This document shows positions 36,211 through 46,800 of a DNA stretch of 64,000 bases, piece by piece. Location: contig CAWCPQ010000001.1 in the NCBI GenBank assembly GCA_963797535.1, positions 2,852,001-2,916,000 of the forward strand, read 5' to 3'. The position numbers were made by a program, and so were the translations under genes. Below the pieces are notes generated by a model that was not told the DNA's origin, ran no database searches, and saw only the letters and a list, made by a program, of their open reading frames with translations. Origin of the DNA: JAWWOL01 sp963797535. Lineage in GTDB: Bacteria > Actinomycetota > Actinomycetes > JAWWOL01. The number at the start of each line of letters is the position of its first letter. Position 1 is the first letter of the stretch.

Positions 36211-37646
36211 CAGGCCGCCATCCCCACTGGTTGAAGAATCTCCGCTGTACGCGCCGCGGACGCCTTCCCTCTCGTACCACTGACTGCGAGCCCTATGACC
36301 AGCACGGCGAGCCCGCAACCGACGACGACCCACCACGCCGCGTGGCTGGCCTGCGCGAAGCCGGGCCCGAGAGCCGCGGCGACCCCCGCACCGGCGACAG
36401 ACCCGACCACCGCCACGCCGAGCGACTGCCCGACCTGTCGGCTGGTTGAGGTTATCGCTGCAGCGACGCCAGCCTGGGAACGTGGCATCCCCGACACGGC
36501 CGTGTTGGTAATCGGTGCGTTGAGCATCCCGAATCCGATGCCGAACACGAGGTAGCTCAGCAGCAGCCACCCCAGGGCCGTGGTCGACGTCAGCCGGGTC
36601 AGCATGAGTGCGGCCGTCGTCATGGCAACGCCGGCGACCGTGAGCGGGACCCGCGGCCCCCGGCTGCCGACGATGCGCCCCGACACGGGCGAGAACACGA
36701 GGGACATCGCGGCAAGCGGCAAGGTGCACAGCCCCGCTTGCAACGCGGTGTAGTGCCGCACGTCCTGCAGATAGATGGTGTTCAGGAACAGGAACCCGCT
36801 GAACCCGGCAAACCCGAAGACGGCAATCGCTGCGGCACCCGAGAACGGGGCACTGCGGAAGAAGCGCACGTCGATCAGCGGCTCGAACCGGCGGGACTCG
36901 TAGACAACAAGGCCGAGCAGGCTCACCGCCGCCAGCACGAGCAGGCCCACGATCTCGACCGAGTCCCAGCCCCGGTGCGGGCCCTCGATGATCGCGTACG
37001 TCAGGCTGCCCAGCAGCGCGATCACCAGCAGCTGGCCCACCGGGTCCACCCGGCGCGGGTGCGGCGCCCGCGACTCGGGGACGAACAGCGCCGCCAGGAA
37101 GGCTGCGGCGATGCCGACCGGGATGTTGACCCAAAAGATCGAGCGCCAGCCGATGGAGTCGACCAGAGCGCCACCGACCACGGGCCCGAGCGCGAGGCTC
37201 ACCCCGACGACTGCGCCCCAGACACCGATGGCGCGCGCCCGCTCCCGCGGTTCGGTGAACACGTTGGTGATGATCGACATCGCAACCGGGTTGAGCATGG
37301 AAGCGCCGACAGCCTGCAGCACGCGGGCGGCGATCAGCCAGTTGAGCGAAGGGGCCATGCTGCACAGCAAGGACGCGACGGTGAAGACCGTGAGGCCGGT
37401 CTGGAACACCCGGCGGCGACCCAGCCGGTCGGCCATCGAGCCAGAGAACATCAGCAGGCTGGCGAGCACGAGGGTGTAGGCGTCAATCACCCATTGCAGT
37501 CCGCTGACCGAGGAGTGCAGGTCGGTCTGCAGGGCCGGCAGCGCGACGTTGACGATGGTGTTGTCGATGCTGACCAGCAGCAGGCTCATGCAGCAGATCG
37601 CCAGGATGAGGAGCCGGCGGCGATGCGTCAGGTTCGTTGCTCCCAT
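36210..37646 (-). CDS. MFS multidrug transporter, 14-TM DHA2 (EmrB/QacA) type
   Basis: A 478-residue transporter with 14 predicted helices. Diagnostic motifs: SIDNTIVNVALPALQTDL at helix 1, ADRLGRRRVFQ (motif A), VGGALVDSIGWRSIFWVNIP (motif C region). It exports drugs or toxic compounds by proton antiport. ATG 37646. It heads the MFS-MarR-DUF952 group, 32 bases after the GGDEF-EAL stop. Confidence 0.94.
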   Translation of the reverse strand: MGATNLTHRRRLLILAICCMSLLLVSIDNTIVNVALPALQTDLHSSVSGLQWVIDAYTLVLASLLMFSGSMADRLGRRRVFQTGLTVFTVASLLCSMAPSLNWLIAARVLQAVGASMLNPVAMSIITNVFTEPRERARAIGVWGAVVGVSLALGPVVGGALVDSIGWRSIFWVNIPVGIAAAFLAALFVPESRAPHPRRVDPVGQLLVIALLGSLTYAIIEGPHRGWDSVEIVGLLVLAAVSLLGLVVYESRRFEPLIDVRFFRSAPFSGAAAIAVFGFAGFSGFLFLNTIYLQDVRHYTALQAGLCTLPLAAMSLVFSPVSGRIVGSRGPRVPLTVAGVAMTTAALMLTRLTSTTALGWLLLSYLVFGIGFGMLNAPITNTAVSGMPRSQAGVAAAITSTSRQVGQSLGVAVVGSVAGAGVAAALGPGFAQASHAAWWVVVGCGLAVLVIGLAVSGTRGKASAARTAEILQPVGMAA

Positions 37647-37652
37647 ACAACC

Positions 37653-37674
37653 ATCGTAGGACCGCAACAACGAT
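37653..37674 (-). promoter_or_regulatory. Candidate MarR operator upstream of the DHA2 transporter
   Basis: On the minus strand ATCGT, 12 bases, then ACGAT form an inverted repeat ending seven bases before the ATG. It contains TACGAT, a possible -10 hexamer. A repressor here would autoregulate the transporter-MarR operon. Only five-base arms, so chance is possible. Confidence 0.3.
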
Positions 37675-37678
37675 CGCG

Positions 37679-39943
37679 CTAGCCGGTCACCGCTGCGATC
37701 AGCTGGGCCGGCTCCATCGGCCGTCCCAGCAGGAAGCCCTGAACGGCGTCACAGCCGAGCGCCGTCACGATCGACAGCTGGCCGGGAGTCTCGATGCCCT
37801 CGGCGATCACCCTGGCGCCCATCCGGTGCGCCAGGTCGATGACCGCGGCGAGCATGTCCCTGGCGTCGGCCGAGGACTCGAGCCCGAGCACGAAGGACCG
37901 GTCGAGCTTGACCAGGTCGACCCGCAGCTGACCCATCCGACTCAGGGTCGAGTAGCCGACACCGAAGTCGTCCAGCGCGAGCTGCACGCCGGCCGCACGC
38001 AGCTCCGTCAGGGTCCGCAGCACGGCGGGGTCGCCGATCGCCCGGTCCTCTGGCACCTCGACCACCAGCCGTTCCGGGCTCACACCATGCTCGGCGAGCA
38101 TCGCCAGCAGCGTGGGCACCAGACGCACCTGCGGCAGGTGGGTGAGGCCGATGTTCACCGTCAGCAGCGCGGGCTCGTCGCCGCTGGGAAGGCTGTTGAT
38201 GCTGGCGATCCCCTGGCTGATCACGCTGAGGTCGAGCGCCGCGAGCGCACCGGCCCGCTCGGCCATCGCGACAAAGTTCACCGGGGGCACCGGCTGGCCG
38301 GCGTAGTCCCACCGGGCCAACGCCTCGTAGCCGTAGACGCTGCCGTCGGCCAGCAGGATCGGTTGCAATGCTGCGCGCACGGCCCCGTCGGCGATGTCCG
38401 CCGACAGCGCCAGGCGGATGTCGAGGTCGTCACCCTGCACGTCGCGCAGCGCCGGGGTGTAGGCGGCGACGGTGAACTTCCCAGCACCCTTCGCCGAGTA
38501 CATCGCCACGTCCGCCCGCTTGAGCAGCTCGTGTGCGTCGATGCTGGGGTCGCCCGTCCTCACCGTGGCTACGCCGATGCTCGCGTGCACCCGCAGCCGG
38601 CGGTCGACCAGGATCAGCGGCGCCGCCAGCGCCTCGAGCAGACGTTCCGCCAGTGCAACGGCATCGCTGTCGTCCTCGATCAGGACGGCGAACTCGTCGC
38701 CTCCCATCCGGGCGACGGTGTCGCCGGTGCGTACGGTCAGCCCCAGCCGCTCAGCGACGGCGACGAGCAGCGCATCGCCGGCGTCGTGACCCAGGGTGTC
38801 GTTGACGACCTTGAACTCGTCAAGGTCGCAGAACAGCACCGCCAGGGCCCGGCCGGAGCGGCGGTGCAGGTCGAGGGCGTGACCCACCCGGTCGGCGAAC
38901 AGCGCACGGTTGGCCAGCCCGGTGAGCGAGTCGTGGAACACCCGGTGCTGCAGCTCGCGCTGCTGCTCCTGGCTGCGGGCTACGAGCGCCCGGTTGTCGA
39001 GCACGAGCAGGAACTGCCGGGCCAGCAGCGCCACCAGCTCGATGCCTGCGACGACGACGGTGACCGGGTCGACCACGCCCTCGAGCGCGGCGACGACGAC
39101 GACGCTGATGCCCAGGATCACCAGGAGGTACGGGAGGCCGAGGTAGAGCGGTGAGGAGATCCGCGACGCCGTCTGTGCCTCGCTGGAACCGGTATCGACG
39201 ATCGCCGCAAGGCCGACCAGCAGGAACGCGCCGACCCAGACGATGTCGACGGGGTTGCCGGTCTCGTACGAGCCGGTGGCGGTGAGGTAGACGAACGCGC
39301 TGTCGGCGACGGCCATCCCCACGATGGCGGCGCTGACCAGCAGCAGCCCGGCACGGGCCCTGGCATGCACGAGCACCATGACCGCCACGGACAGCACGAT
39401 GAGGTCCTCGACCGGGTAGGCCATGCCGACCACGAGCCCGCTCACGGAGTCGGCGCCCTGGTGATAGACCTGGCCGAGCGTCGTGGCCCAGCTCAAGTTG
39501 AACAGCGCCCCGGCCACCATCAGGCCGTCCAGCAGCACCCGCACCCGGCCCTTGCCGTCGAACGCGGCCGAGGGCCGTACCAGCAAGGCCGCCAGTGCAA
39601 AGACCGGAAACAGCAGGTAGCCGACGTCGGCGAGGGACGGAAATGGCGCCGAGCGCTGAACCCCGATCTCGTAGTAGCTCCAGACCACCTGGCCGGCGCC
39701 CCAGCTGAAGGTTGCCGCTGCGAACAGGTACCAGGAGACGCGGCTGCGACCCGAGGTCTGACTGGCACGCCAAAGGCAGCCGGCCGCGCCGGCAAACGCG
39801 GCCAGGAACTGCACCACGTCATCGATTCCGCGCAGGCCGAAGGCACTCACCGGCTTGAGCTCCAGCACGCAGGAGAAGCCGATGAGGAACAGCACCACCA
39901 GAGCGGTTGCTCCGCGGCGTGGCGACATCAGGACACGGTCCAC
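37679..39943 (-). CDS. Membrane GGDEF-EAL protein (cyclic-di-GMP turnover)
   Basis: A 754-residue protein with about ten N-terminal helices to residue 310. A GGDEF domain follows with intact RMGGDEFAVL (414-418), then an EAL domain with intact EALARW (540-542). EAL metal and catalytic residues are present (VNIG, EVPE, DDFGVGY, KLDRSF, AEGIET, QGFLLGRP). Both synthesis and hydrolysis are therefore possible. ATG 39943 or 39928. The organisation resembles Streptomyces and mycobacterial membrane diguanylate proteins. Confidence 0.94.
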   Translation of the reverse strand: MDRVLMSPRRGATALVVLFLIGFSCVLELKPVSAFGLRGIDDVVQFLAAFAGAAGCLWRASQTSGRSRVSWYLFAAATFSWGAGQVVWSYYEIGVQRSAPFPSLADVGYLLFPVFALAALLVRPSAAFDGKGRVRVLLDGLMVAGALFNLSWATTLGQVYHQGADSVSGLVVGMAYPVEDLIVLSVAVMVLVHARARAGLLLVSAAIVGMAVADSAFVYLTATGSYETGNPVDIVWVGAFLLVGLAAIVDTGSSEAQTASRISSPLYLGLPYLLVILGISVVVVAALEGVVDPVTVVVAGIELVALLARQFLLVLDNRALVARSQEQQRELQHRVFHDSLTGLANRALFADRVGHALDLHRRSGRALAVLFCDLDEFKVVNDTLGHDAGDALLVAVAERLGLTVRTGDTVARMGGDEFAVLIEDDSDAVALAERLLEALAAPLILVDRRLRVHASIGVATVRTGDPSIDAHELLKRADVAMYSAKGAGKFTVAAYTPALRDVQGDDLDIRLALSADIADGAVRAALQPILLADGSVYGYEALARWDYAGQPVPPVNFVAMAERAGALAALDLSVISQGIASINSLPSGDEPALLTVNIGLTHLPQVRLVPTLLAMLAEHGVSPERLVVEVPEDRAIGDPAVLRTLTELRAAGVQLALDDFGVGYSTLSRMGQLRVDLVKLDRSFVLGLESSADARDMLAAVIDLAHRMGARVIAEGIETPGQLSIVTALGCDAVQGFLLGRPMEPAQLIAAVTG

Positions 39944-40032
39944 TTGCCGGGTATCGGCAGATTGGCCCGATCCACTGAGAGCGCAGGAGGCCCATCCGGT
40001 TCAGGCCATCCGGGTGAACACGGTCCGGCGGT

Positions 40033-40078
40033 TTGCCCGGGTCCGGAGAACGCTTCTAGGCTGCCCGCGGGGGCAGCC
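40033..40078 (+). promoter_or_regulatory. Candidate lacZ promoter and operator
   Basis: TTGCCC (40033) and TAGGCT (40057) are 18 bases apart and could be -35 and -10. A perfect inverted repeat GGCTGCCC-GCGG-GGGCAGCC (40059-40078) overlaps the -10 and the expected start point, as expected for an operator. The gap 39944-40118 has no gene. Confidence 0.4.
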
Positions 40079-40118
40079 GACTCTTCACGCCAACGACGCA
40101 TCGTGAGAGGACCACCCG

Positions 40119-43040
40119 ATGACGACGCTTTCCGGGCACCGCAAGGCCAGCGACCTGGAGCGACAGCTGCAGGACCTGCTCTCCGCCGGACCTGGTACGG
40201 GAAGTGTCGCGCCCAGGGCACGCTTCGTCTCCGGCCTGCCCGAGCTCGTCCTCGACGGTGCCTGGAACTTCCACTTGTCGCCGTCCCTGCACGAGGCGCC
40301 GGCGGGCGTCCAGGCGGAGGACTTCGACGACTCGAGCTGGGGCACCCTGCCCGTACCCTCGAACTGGGTCATGCACGGCCACGGCCTGCCCGCCTACACC
40401 AACGTGATCTTCCCGTTCCCGGTCGACCCGCCGCACGTGCCCGACGCCAATCCGATCGGTGACTACCGGGTCAGGTTCAGCGCCGAGGGCTTCCTCGCCG
40501 GCGCGCTGCTGCGCTTCGACGGCGTGGACAGTGCCGGCACGGTGTGGCTCAACGGAGCCCTGCTGGGCACCACCCGCGGCAGCCGGCTGACGACCGAGTT
40601 CGACGTCGGTGGTCTGCTCAAGCCGCACGGCAACCTGCTCGTCGTACGGGTCGCGCAGTGGTCGGCCGCGAGCTACCTCGAGGACCAGGACATGTGGTGG
40701 CTGCCGGGCATCTTCCGCTCGGTCACCCTGCTGGCGAACCCGGCCGGCGCCGTCCACGACCTGTTCGTGCACGCCGACTTCCGCGACGGTCGCGGCGAGC
40801 TGCGGGTCGACGTCGACGGACCGGAGCGGGCCCGGATCGCCGTACCCGAGCTGGGCATCCATGACCTCGCAGCCGGAGTCGGCATCGACGTCGGGACCGT
40901 CGAGCCCTGGTCGGCGGAGTCGCCCAGGCTCTACGACCTGATCGTCTTGACGCCCGTACAAGAGGTACGGCTGCGGGTCGGCTTCCGCACGATCGTGGTC
41001 GAGGACCAGCAGATCCGGCTCAACGGCCGGCCGGTGCTGTTCCGCGGCGTCAACCGGCACGAGCACCACCCCGACCTCGGCCGGGTCATCCCCGCCGACG
41101 TCGTGCTGGCCGAGCTCAAGCTGATGAAGCAGCACAACATCAACGCCATCCGCACCTCGCACTACCCGCCGCACCCCGACCTGCCGGGTCTGGCCGACGA
41201 GCTCGGTTTCTACCTGATCGACGAGTGCGACCTCGAGACGCACGGGTTCGAGCCGAACGGCTGGCGTGGCAACCCGACCGAGGACCCGGCCTACCGCGAC
41301 GCGGTGCTCGACCGGATGGAGCGCACAGTCGAGCGAGACAAGAACCACCCGAGCGTCCTGATGTGGTCGCTGGGCAACGAGTCCCACGACGGCACCAACC
41401 TGGAGGCGATGGCGGCCTGGGCACACGATCGCGACCCGTCGCGGCTCGTGCACTACGAGGGCGCCTGGCAGACCAACGCCTACGTCGACGTCTACTCCCG
41501 GATGTACGCGAGCCCGGACGAGCTCGACATCATCGGCCGGGGAGCCGAGCCGCCGCTGGCGGATCCGGCGCTGGAGGCACATCGGCTGTCACTGCCGTTC
41601 ATCCTCTGCGAGTACGTCCACGCGATGGGCAACGGACCCGGCGGCATGACGGAGTACCAGGAGCTGTTCGAGCGCTACCCGCGGCACCACGGTGGGTTCG
41701 TGTGGGAGTGGCTCGAGCACGGCATCCACAGCCGGACCGCCGACGGTGTTGCCTTCGACGCGTACGGCGGCGACTTCGGCGAGCAGGTGCACGACGGCAA
41801 CTTCGTCATGGACGGCCTGGTCTCCGCCGACCGGGTGCCGCGACCGGGGTTGCTCGACTACAAGAAAGTTGTCGAACCGGTACGGCTGCGCATCGACGAG
41901 GACTGGCGGACGCTCAGGGTCACCAACCTCTACGACGTCGTCGATCTTGCGCACCTGACGTTCCTGTGGTCGGTGACCTCGGCTTCGGGCGAGGTCGCCG
42001 CTGGCACCGTGCCGTCGGTGGCTGCCGGGCCGCACGAGTCCTCCGACGTCGCGCTGCCGGGCGAGGCTACGAGCAGCAAAGCCGCTGGCCGGGTGCTCAC
42101 GGTCAGCGCTGTGCTGGCGCAGGACACCGCATGGGCCCGGGCAGGGCACGAGATCGCCTGGGGCCAGGCGGTCTCACAGATCGCGGAGACCGTCGAACCG
42201 GCCATCGGCGCCGCTCCGGTCTCCACCCCCGACGGCATCCGACTGGGCGGTGGCCTGTTCGACCCGGCAACCGGGCGGTTGCTCTCGCTGCACGGTGTGC
42301 CGGTCGACGGGCCGGAGCTCGGCCTGTGGCGTGCGCCCACCGACAACGACGAGGGCGGCTGGCGATCAGAGCTCGGGCCGGATGCCGCCGCCTGGGAAAG
42401 GCTGGGCCTGCCTCGGCTGCAGAGCCGTACCGGCTCGATCGAGGTGCTGCCCGACGCACTCGTCGTCGTACGGCGCTCGGGCAGCCCGACCCACGACCAC
42501 CTGGTCGACGTGACGTACCGGTGGACCAGCGACGGCAACCGGCTCGCGTTGTCCGTCGACGTCGAGCCGATCGGTGCGTGGTCCGGCACCTGGGCCCGGA
42601 TCGGCCTCGACTTCACGCTCCCGACGTCCTTCTCAGCCGTCGGCTGGACCGGTCTCGGTCCGGGGCCGAAGTACCCGGACACCGGCCAGTCCCAGCGCTG
42701 GGGCTGGTTCGCGTCCACGGTCCACGGGCTCGTCGTCGAGCACACCAAGCCGCAGGAGAACGGGGCCCGCGCCGGCGTGAGTCGCCTCGCCATCAGCGAT
42801 CCGGAGTCGGGTCAGCAGGTCGGCGTCAGCGGCGCCGGCTTCAGCTTCACGCTGCACCCGTGGTCGCAGGCCAACCTGGCAGCCGCCAAGCACCCGTACG
42901 ACCTCGAGCTCGACGACCGGCTGCACCTGCGTATCGACGCGTTGCAGCACGGCATCGGCACGGCGTCCTGCGGTCCCGGCGTGCTGCCCGCCTACCGGCT
43001 GACTCCGCGTCCGGCGCACTTCGAGCTGACCTTCGACTAG
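40119..43040 (+). CDS. lacZ: Beta-galactosidase, GH2 (LacZ type)
   Basis: A 973-residue enzyme close to E. coli LacZ length. Domain order: jelly roll (about 45-215), Ig-like, TIM barrel (about 330-610), Ig-like, and the C-terminal Bgal_small_N domain. The acid/base is Glu421 in WSLGNESHDG and the nucleophile Glu498 in ILCEYVHAMGNG; their 77-residue spacing matches the family. RTSHYPPHP and GLWRAPTDNDEGG are also diagnostic. Cytosolic hydrolysis of lactose-like beta-galactosides. ATG 40119 follows GAGAGGA. No permease adjoins it. Confidence 0.96.
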   Translation: MTTLSGHRKASDLERQLQDLLSAGPGTGSVAPRARFVSGLPELVLDGAWNFHLSPSLHEAPAGVQAEDFDDSSWGTLPVPSNWVMHGHGLPAYTNVIFPFPVDPPHVPDANPIGDYRVRFSAEGFLAGALLRFDGVDSAGTVWLNGALLGTTRGSRLTTEFDVGGLLKPHGNLLVVRVAQWSAASYLEDQDMWWLPGIFRSVTLLANPAGAVHDLFVHADFRDGRGELRVDVDGPERARIAVPELGIHDLAAGVGIDVGTVEPWSAESPRLYDLIVLTPVQEVRLRVGFRTIVVEDQQIRLNGRPVLFRGVNRHEHHPDLGRVIPADVVLAELKLMKQHNINAIRTSHYPPHPDLPGLADELGFYLIDECDLETHGFEPNGWRGNPTEDPAYRDAVLDRMERTVERDKNHPSVLMWSLGNESHDGTNLEAMAAWAHDRDPSRLVHYEGAWQTNAYVDVYSRMYASPDELDIIGRGAEPPLADPALEAHRLSLPFILCEYVHAMGNGPGGMTEYQELFERYPRHHGGFVWEWLEHGIHSRTADGVAFDAYGGDFGEQVHDGNFVMDGLVSADRVPRPGLLDYKKVVEPVRLRIDEDWRTLRVTNLYDVVDLAHLTFLWSVTSASGEVAAGTVPSVAAGPHESSDVALPGEATSSKAAGRVLTVSAVLAQDTAWARAGHEIAWGQAVSQIAETVEPAIGAAPVSTPDGIRLGGGLFDPATGRLLSLHGVPVDGPELGLWRAPTDNDEGGWRSELGPDAAAWERLGLPRLQSRTGSIEVLPDALVVVRRSGSPTHDHLVDVTYRWTSDGNRLALSVDVEPIGAWSGTWARIGLDFTLPTSFSAVGWTGLGPGPKYPDTGQSQRWGWFASTVHGLVVEHTKPQENGARAGVSRLAISDPESGQQVGVSGAGFSFTLHPWSQANLAAAKHPYDLELDDRLHLRIDALQHGIGTASCGPGVLPAYRLTPRPAHFELTFD

Positions 43041-43071
43041 ACGCCGGTCATCCACCGAACGGAGCGTGTCC

Positions 43072-43743
43072 ATGAGGCAGGTGATCGGCGATCTGCTGCC
43101 GTTGGCCGTCGGCATCGCGATCAGTCCCGTCCCGGTCATCGCCGTGATCTTGATGCTGCTCTCCCGCCAGGCCACCAGGACCAGCACCGGGTTCCTGATC
43201 GGCTGGCTGGCCGGCATCGTCATCGTCACAACGGTGTTCCTCGTACTCGTTGGCCAGGCCAACAACCAGGCCAGCGGGCAGCCGTCCACGCTGTCCGCCG
43301 TGCTCAAGCTGGTCTTCGGGCTGCTGCTGCTGTTCATGGCCACCAACCAGTGGCGGGCCAGACCCAAACCCGGCGAGCTCGGGGTAATGCCCCACTGGAT
43401 GGGGGCCGTCGACTCGTTCACGTTCGTCAAGGCGCTCGGGCTGGGCTTCCTGCTCTCCGGGGTCAACCCGAAGAACCTGCTGATGTGCGCGGGCGCCGGG
43501 TCGACTGTCGGTGCGGCTCACCTGTCCGGCGGCGACGAGGCGATCGTCGTGCTGGTGTTCACCCTGCTGGCCTCGTGCACCGTGTCCGTACCGGTGGTCG
43601 GCTACCTGGTTGCCCGCAACGCGATGCAGACACCCCTGAACGAGCTCAGGGTATGGCTCACCCAGAACAACGCCACCGTCATGGCGGTCCTGCTGCTGGT
43701 CATCGGATTCGTCCTGCTGGGAAAGGGCATCGCCAGCTTCTAG
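43072..43743 (+). CDS. GAP/Sap-like (LysE-clan) membrane transporter
   Basis: A 223-residue protein with about six helices. LLPLAVGIAISPVPVIAVILML is the opening of the GAP/Sap family (mycobacterial Gap and Sap help export peptidoglycolipids and sulfolipids). LGLGFLLSGVNPKNLLMCAGAG is the LysE-like second motif. ATG 43072 was chosen over GTG 43066 because GGAGC lies seven bases away. Exported substrate unknown. Confidence 0.9.
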   Translation: MRQVIGDLLPLAVGIAISPVPVIAVILMLLSRQATRTSTGFLIGWLAGIVIVTTVFLVLVGQANNQASGQPSTLSAVLKLVFGLLLLFMATNQWRARPKPGELGVMPHWMGAVDSFTFVKALGLGFLLSGVNPKNLLMCAGAGSTVGAAHLSGGDEAIVVLVFTLLASCTVSVPVVGYLVARNAMQTPLNELRVWLTQNNATVMAVLLLVIGFVLLGKGIASF

Positions 43744-43757
43744 CCGGATTTCCCGCG

Positions 43758-43773
43758 CCTCCCGGCCGGGAGG
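43758..43773. terminator. Palindromic hairpin after the GAP-like gene
   Basis: CCTCCCGGCCGGGAGG is a perfect 16-base palindrome 14 bases after the stop. It can end the lacZ-GAP transcription unit. No T-run follows. Confidence 0.55.
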
Positions 43774-43895
43774 GGGACAGAGCCCGCATAGGGCCCGAAG
43801 GAGCACAAAAGCCCACCTCGTGACATATTGCGGTGCGGGGATTGCGCTGCAACCTATGCAAAGACGCGTGAATCGTGTCAGACCGGAGGCGGCTC

Positions 43896-46800
43896 GTGCG
43901 TAGAGCCAGGACGATTCGTACCGCAATCGCTGGGACGACAGCCCTGCTCCTCGCACTTCCGGTCGCGGCCGTCCTGCCCGGCATCGGCGAGCAGGCCGCG
44001 CGAGCGGCCGCCCCGGTGAACACGGGCACGACGATCGTCGACGAAACCTTCACCGGCGCCTCCGTACTGGATACAGCGTGGAAGCCCGGCGGCACGGCCT
44101 GCCTGACCGGCCGTCCCTCGACCGGCGGTGTAGGCGTTGTGCCGGCATGCACCAACTCACGCACCGGCCCGGTGCCGCCGATCGGCACCCAGCCCGGCTA
44201 CCTGCAGCTGACAGACACGCAGCTCAACCAGGCCGGCAGCGTGCTCTACGACCGGCCGATCCCGGCGACCGCCGGCGTGCAGGCAACGTTCGAGCAGTAC
44301 CAGTACGGCGGTACGGACGCAGACGGCATCTCCTTCTTCCTCGTCGACGGCGCCACCAAGCTCGCGACCACCGGAGCCAACGGCGGCAGTCTCGGCTACG
44401 CGCAGAAGACCGGCCAGAACGGCGTGCCCGGCGGCTACCTCGGGGTCGGGCTGGACGTTTTCGGCAACTACTACGACGACGGCGAGAACCGCGGCACCAA
44501 CTGCCCGGCCGACCAGCACTCGCCGTCCTCGGGCAGCGGACGGATCGCTCCCAACGTCGTCACGCTGCGGGGCCCGGGCAACGGCGGCTCCGGCTACTGC
44601 TTCCTCGGCGCAACGGTCCAACCCGGTCCGACGGTCGACCGGCCGATCTCTACGCTGCCCGGCCAGCTGACCGGCAGCGTGGCGGTCACCAATCCGCAGG
44701 ACGTCAAGCGCACGGTCAACGTCCAGGTGACACCGTTGGGTTCGCCCGGAGGCCCGCGAGTCCTGGTCGACATCGATTTCAACGACGGCAAGGGCTTCCA
44801 GCGGGTGCTCGACGTGCCCGCACCGGCCAACGAGCCGAGCACGTACAAGTTCGGCTTCGCGGGCTCGACCGGCGGCAGCACCGACGTGCACCTGTTGCGC
44901 AACATCGTCGTCCAGAGCATCACCCCGTTGGACAAGCTGCAGCTGGTCAAGCAGGTCGACCGGACCGGCACGGCGTTGCCGGCGGACATCACCGCCGGCA
45001 CGTCGATCCCGTACCAGTTCGTCGTCACCAACGCCGGTCAGGAGGCGGTCACCAACCTGACCGTGACCGACCCGCTGGTCACCACGATCACCTGCCCGGT
45101 GACCACATTGCCTCCGCAACCGGATCCCGGCGGCACGGTCGTGTGTACGGGCAAGCACGTCGTCACCACAGCCGAGGCGGCATCCGGGTCGATCACCAAC
45201 GTCGCCCACGCAAACGGGCTCACCGGCGGCACGACCAACGTGCGGTCCAACGACTCCTCCGTGACCGTGCCGCTGCACGCGACCCTCGGCCTGACCAAGA
45301 CGGTGACCACAGCCGGCCCCTACGTCATCGGTCAGCAGGTCAACTACGCCTACCAGGTCACCAACACCGGCGGCGCGACCGTCGCCAGCATCGGCGTCAC
45401 GGACAACCGGATCCCGACCGGTGGCGTCAAGTGTGACCTCACCTCGCTCGACCCGGGGCAGACGACCCAGTGCACCGGCTCGACCACGTTGACCTCGGCC
45501 ATGCTGGCGCCCAACGGCACCGTCACGAACACCGCGACGGCGAAGGGCATCACGCCGGTCGGTCAGTCGGTGACGTCCCCGCAGGCGACGGCGACGATCG
45601 CGGTCGCCGCCGACATCGGCGTGACCAAGGCCGCGTCCACCAACACGCCGCTGCTCGGGGACCCGGTCACCTTTACGGTGACGGCGCACAACTACGGCCC
45701 GTCGGTCGGGACCCACATCGTGATCAGTGACCCGGTCCCGCCGGGTCTGACCGGAGCCACGGTCACGGTCAGCACGGGTACCTACGACCAGACGACCGGC
45801 CGCTGGACCCTGCCGTCGCTGGCCGTGGGCAGCGACGCCACGCTGACGATGACCGCCACCGTGTCCACCACCAACGCGGTCTCCAACGGCGCGCGGGTAG
45901 CCACCCTCGACCAGCCGGACCTGAACCCGGCGAACGACGCGGCGTCCGTGCTCCTCAACCCGATCGAGCCGACCGCGGACATCTCCGTGGTCAAGCGGGT
46001 CAGCGCGCCCACGGTCGTGCTCGGCAGCAACGTCACGTTCACGGTGACGGCAAGCAATGCCGGCCCGTACGACGCGACCGGTGTGCAGGTGCGCGACACC
46101 CTGCCACCAGGCCTGAGCTACGTCTCGTCCAGCGGCGACGGCACCTTTGACGCGGACACCGGCATCTGGACGGTGGGGACCCTCCCGAACGGGCAGGGCC
46201 GGACGCTGACGTTGGTCACGCACGCTGACGCGACCGGCGCAGCGCTCAACGTCGCCGCTGTTGCCGCGAGCTCGTTGCCTGACCCCAACGCCAACAACAA
46301 CGTGGACACCGCCACCACCGAGGTGGTCGCCCCCACGGCAAATCTCGGCATCACCAAGGTCGTCGACCGGCCCGTGATCAAGGTGGGCGGTGAAGCGATC
46401 TACACGATCACCGCCGGCAACACCGGACCGGATGCTGCCCCGTCGGTCGTGGTCAACGAGACCATTCCGAAGTCGCCGGCCTTCACCCTGATCAACGCGA
46501 CAGCAAACGTCGGCACGTACGACCCCGCGACCGGCATCTGGACGATTGGCCGGCTGGCGTCCGGCGCCACCGCGCAGCTGCAGGTGCACGTCAGGGCCAA
46601 CCAGGCCGGCAGCTTCAACAACACGGTGTCCATCAGTGACCCTGCCGTCATCGACCCCGACCCGTCGCAGAACACCGCGAGCGCCGTCATCGCCGTCGAC
46701 GCGCTGCCCAAGCAGGTCGACGTCGGGGTGACGGCCTCCGCTGCCGACGACCTGGTGCCGGTCGGCCAGGTCACGACCATCACCGTGACGCTGACCAACC

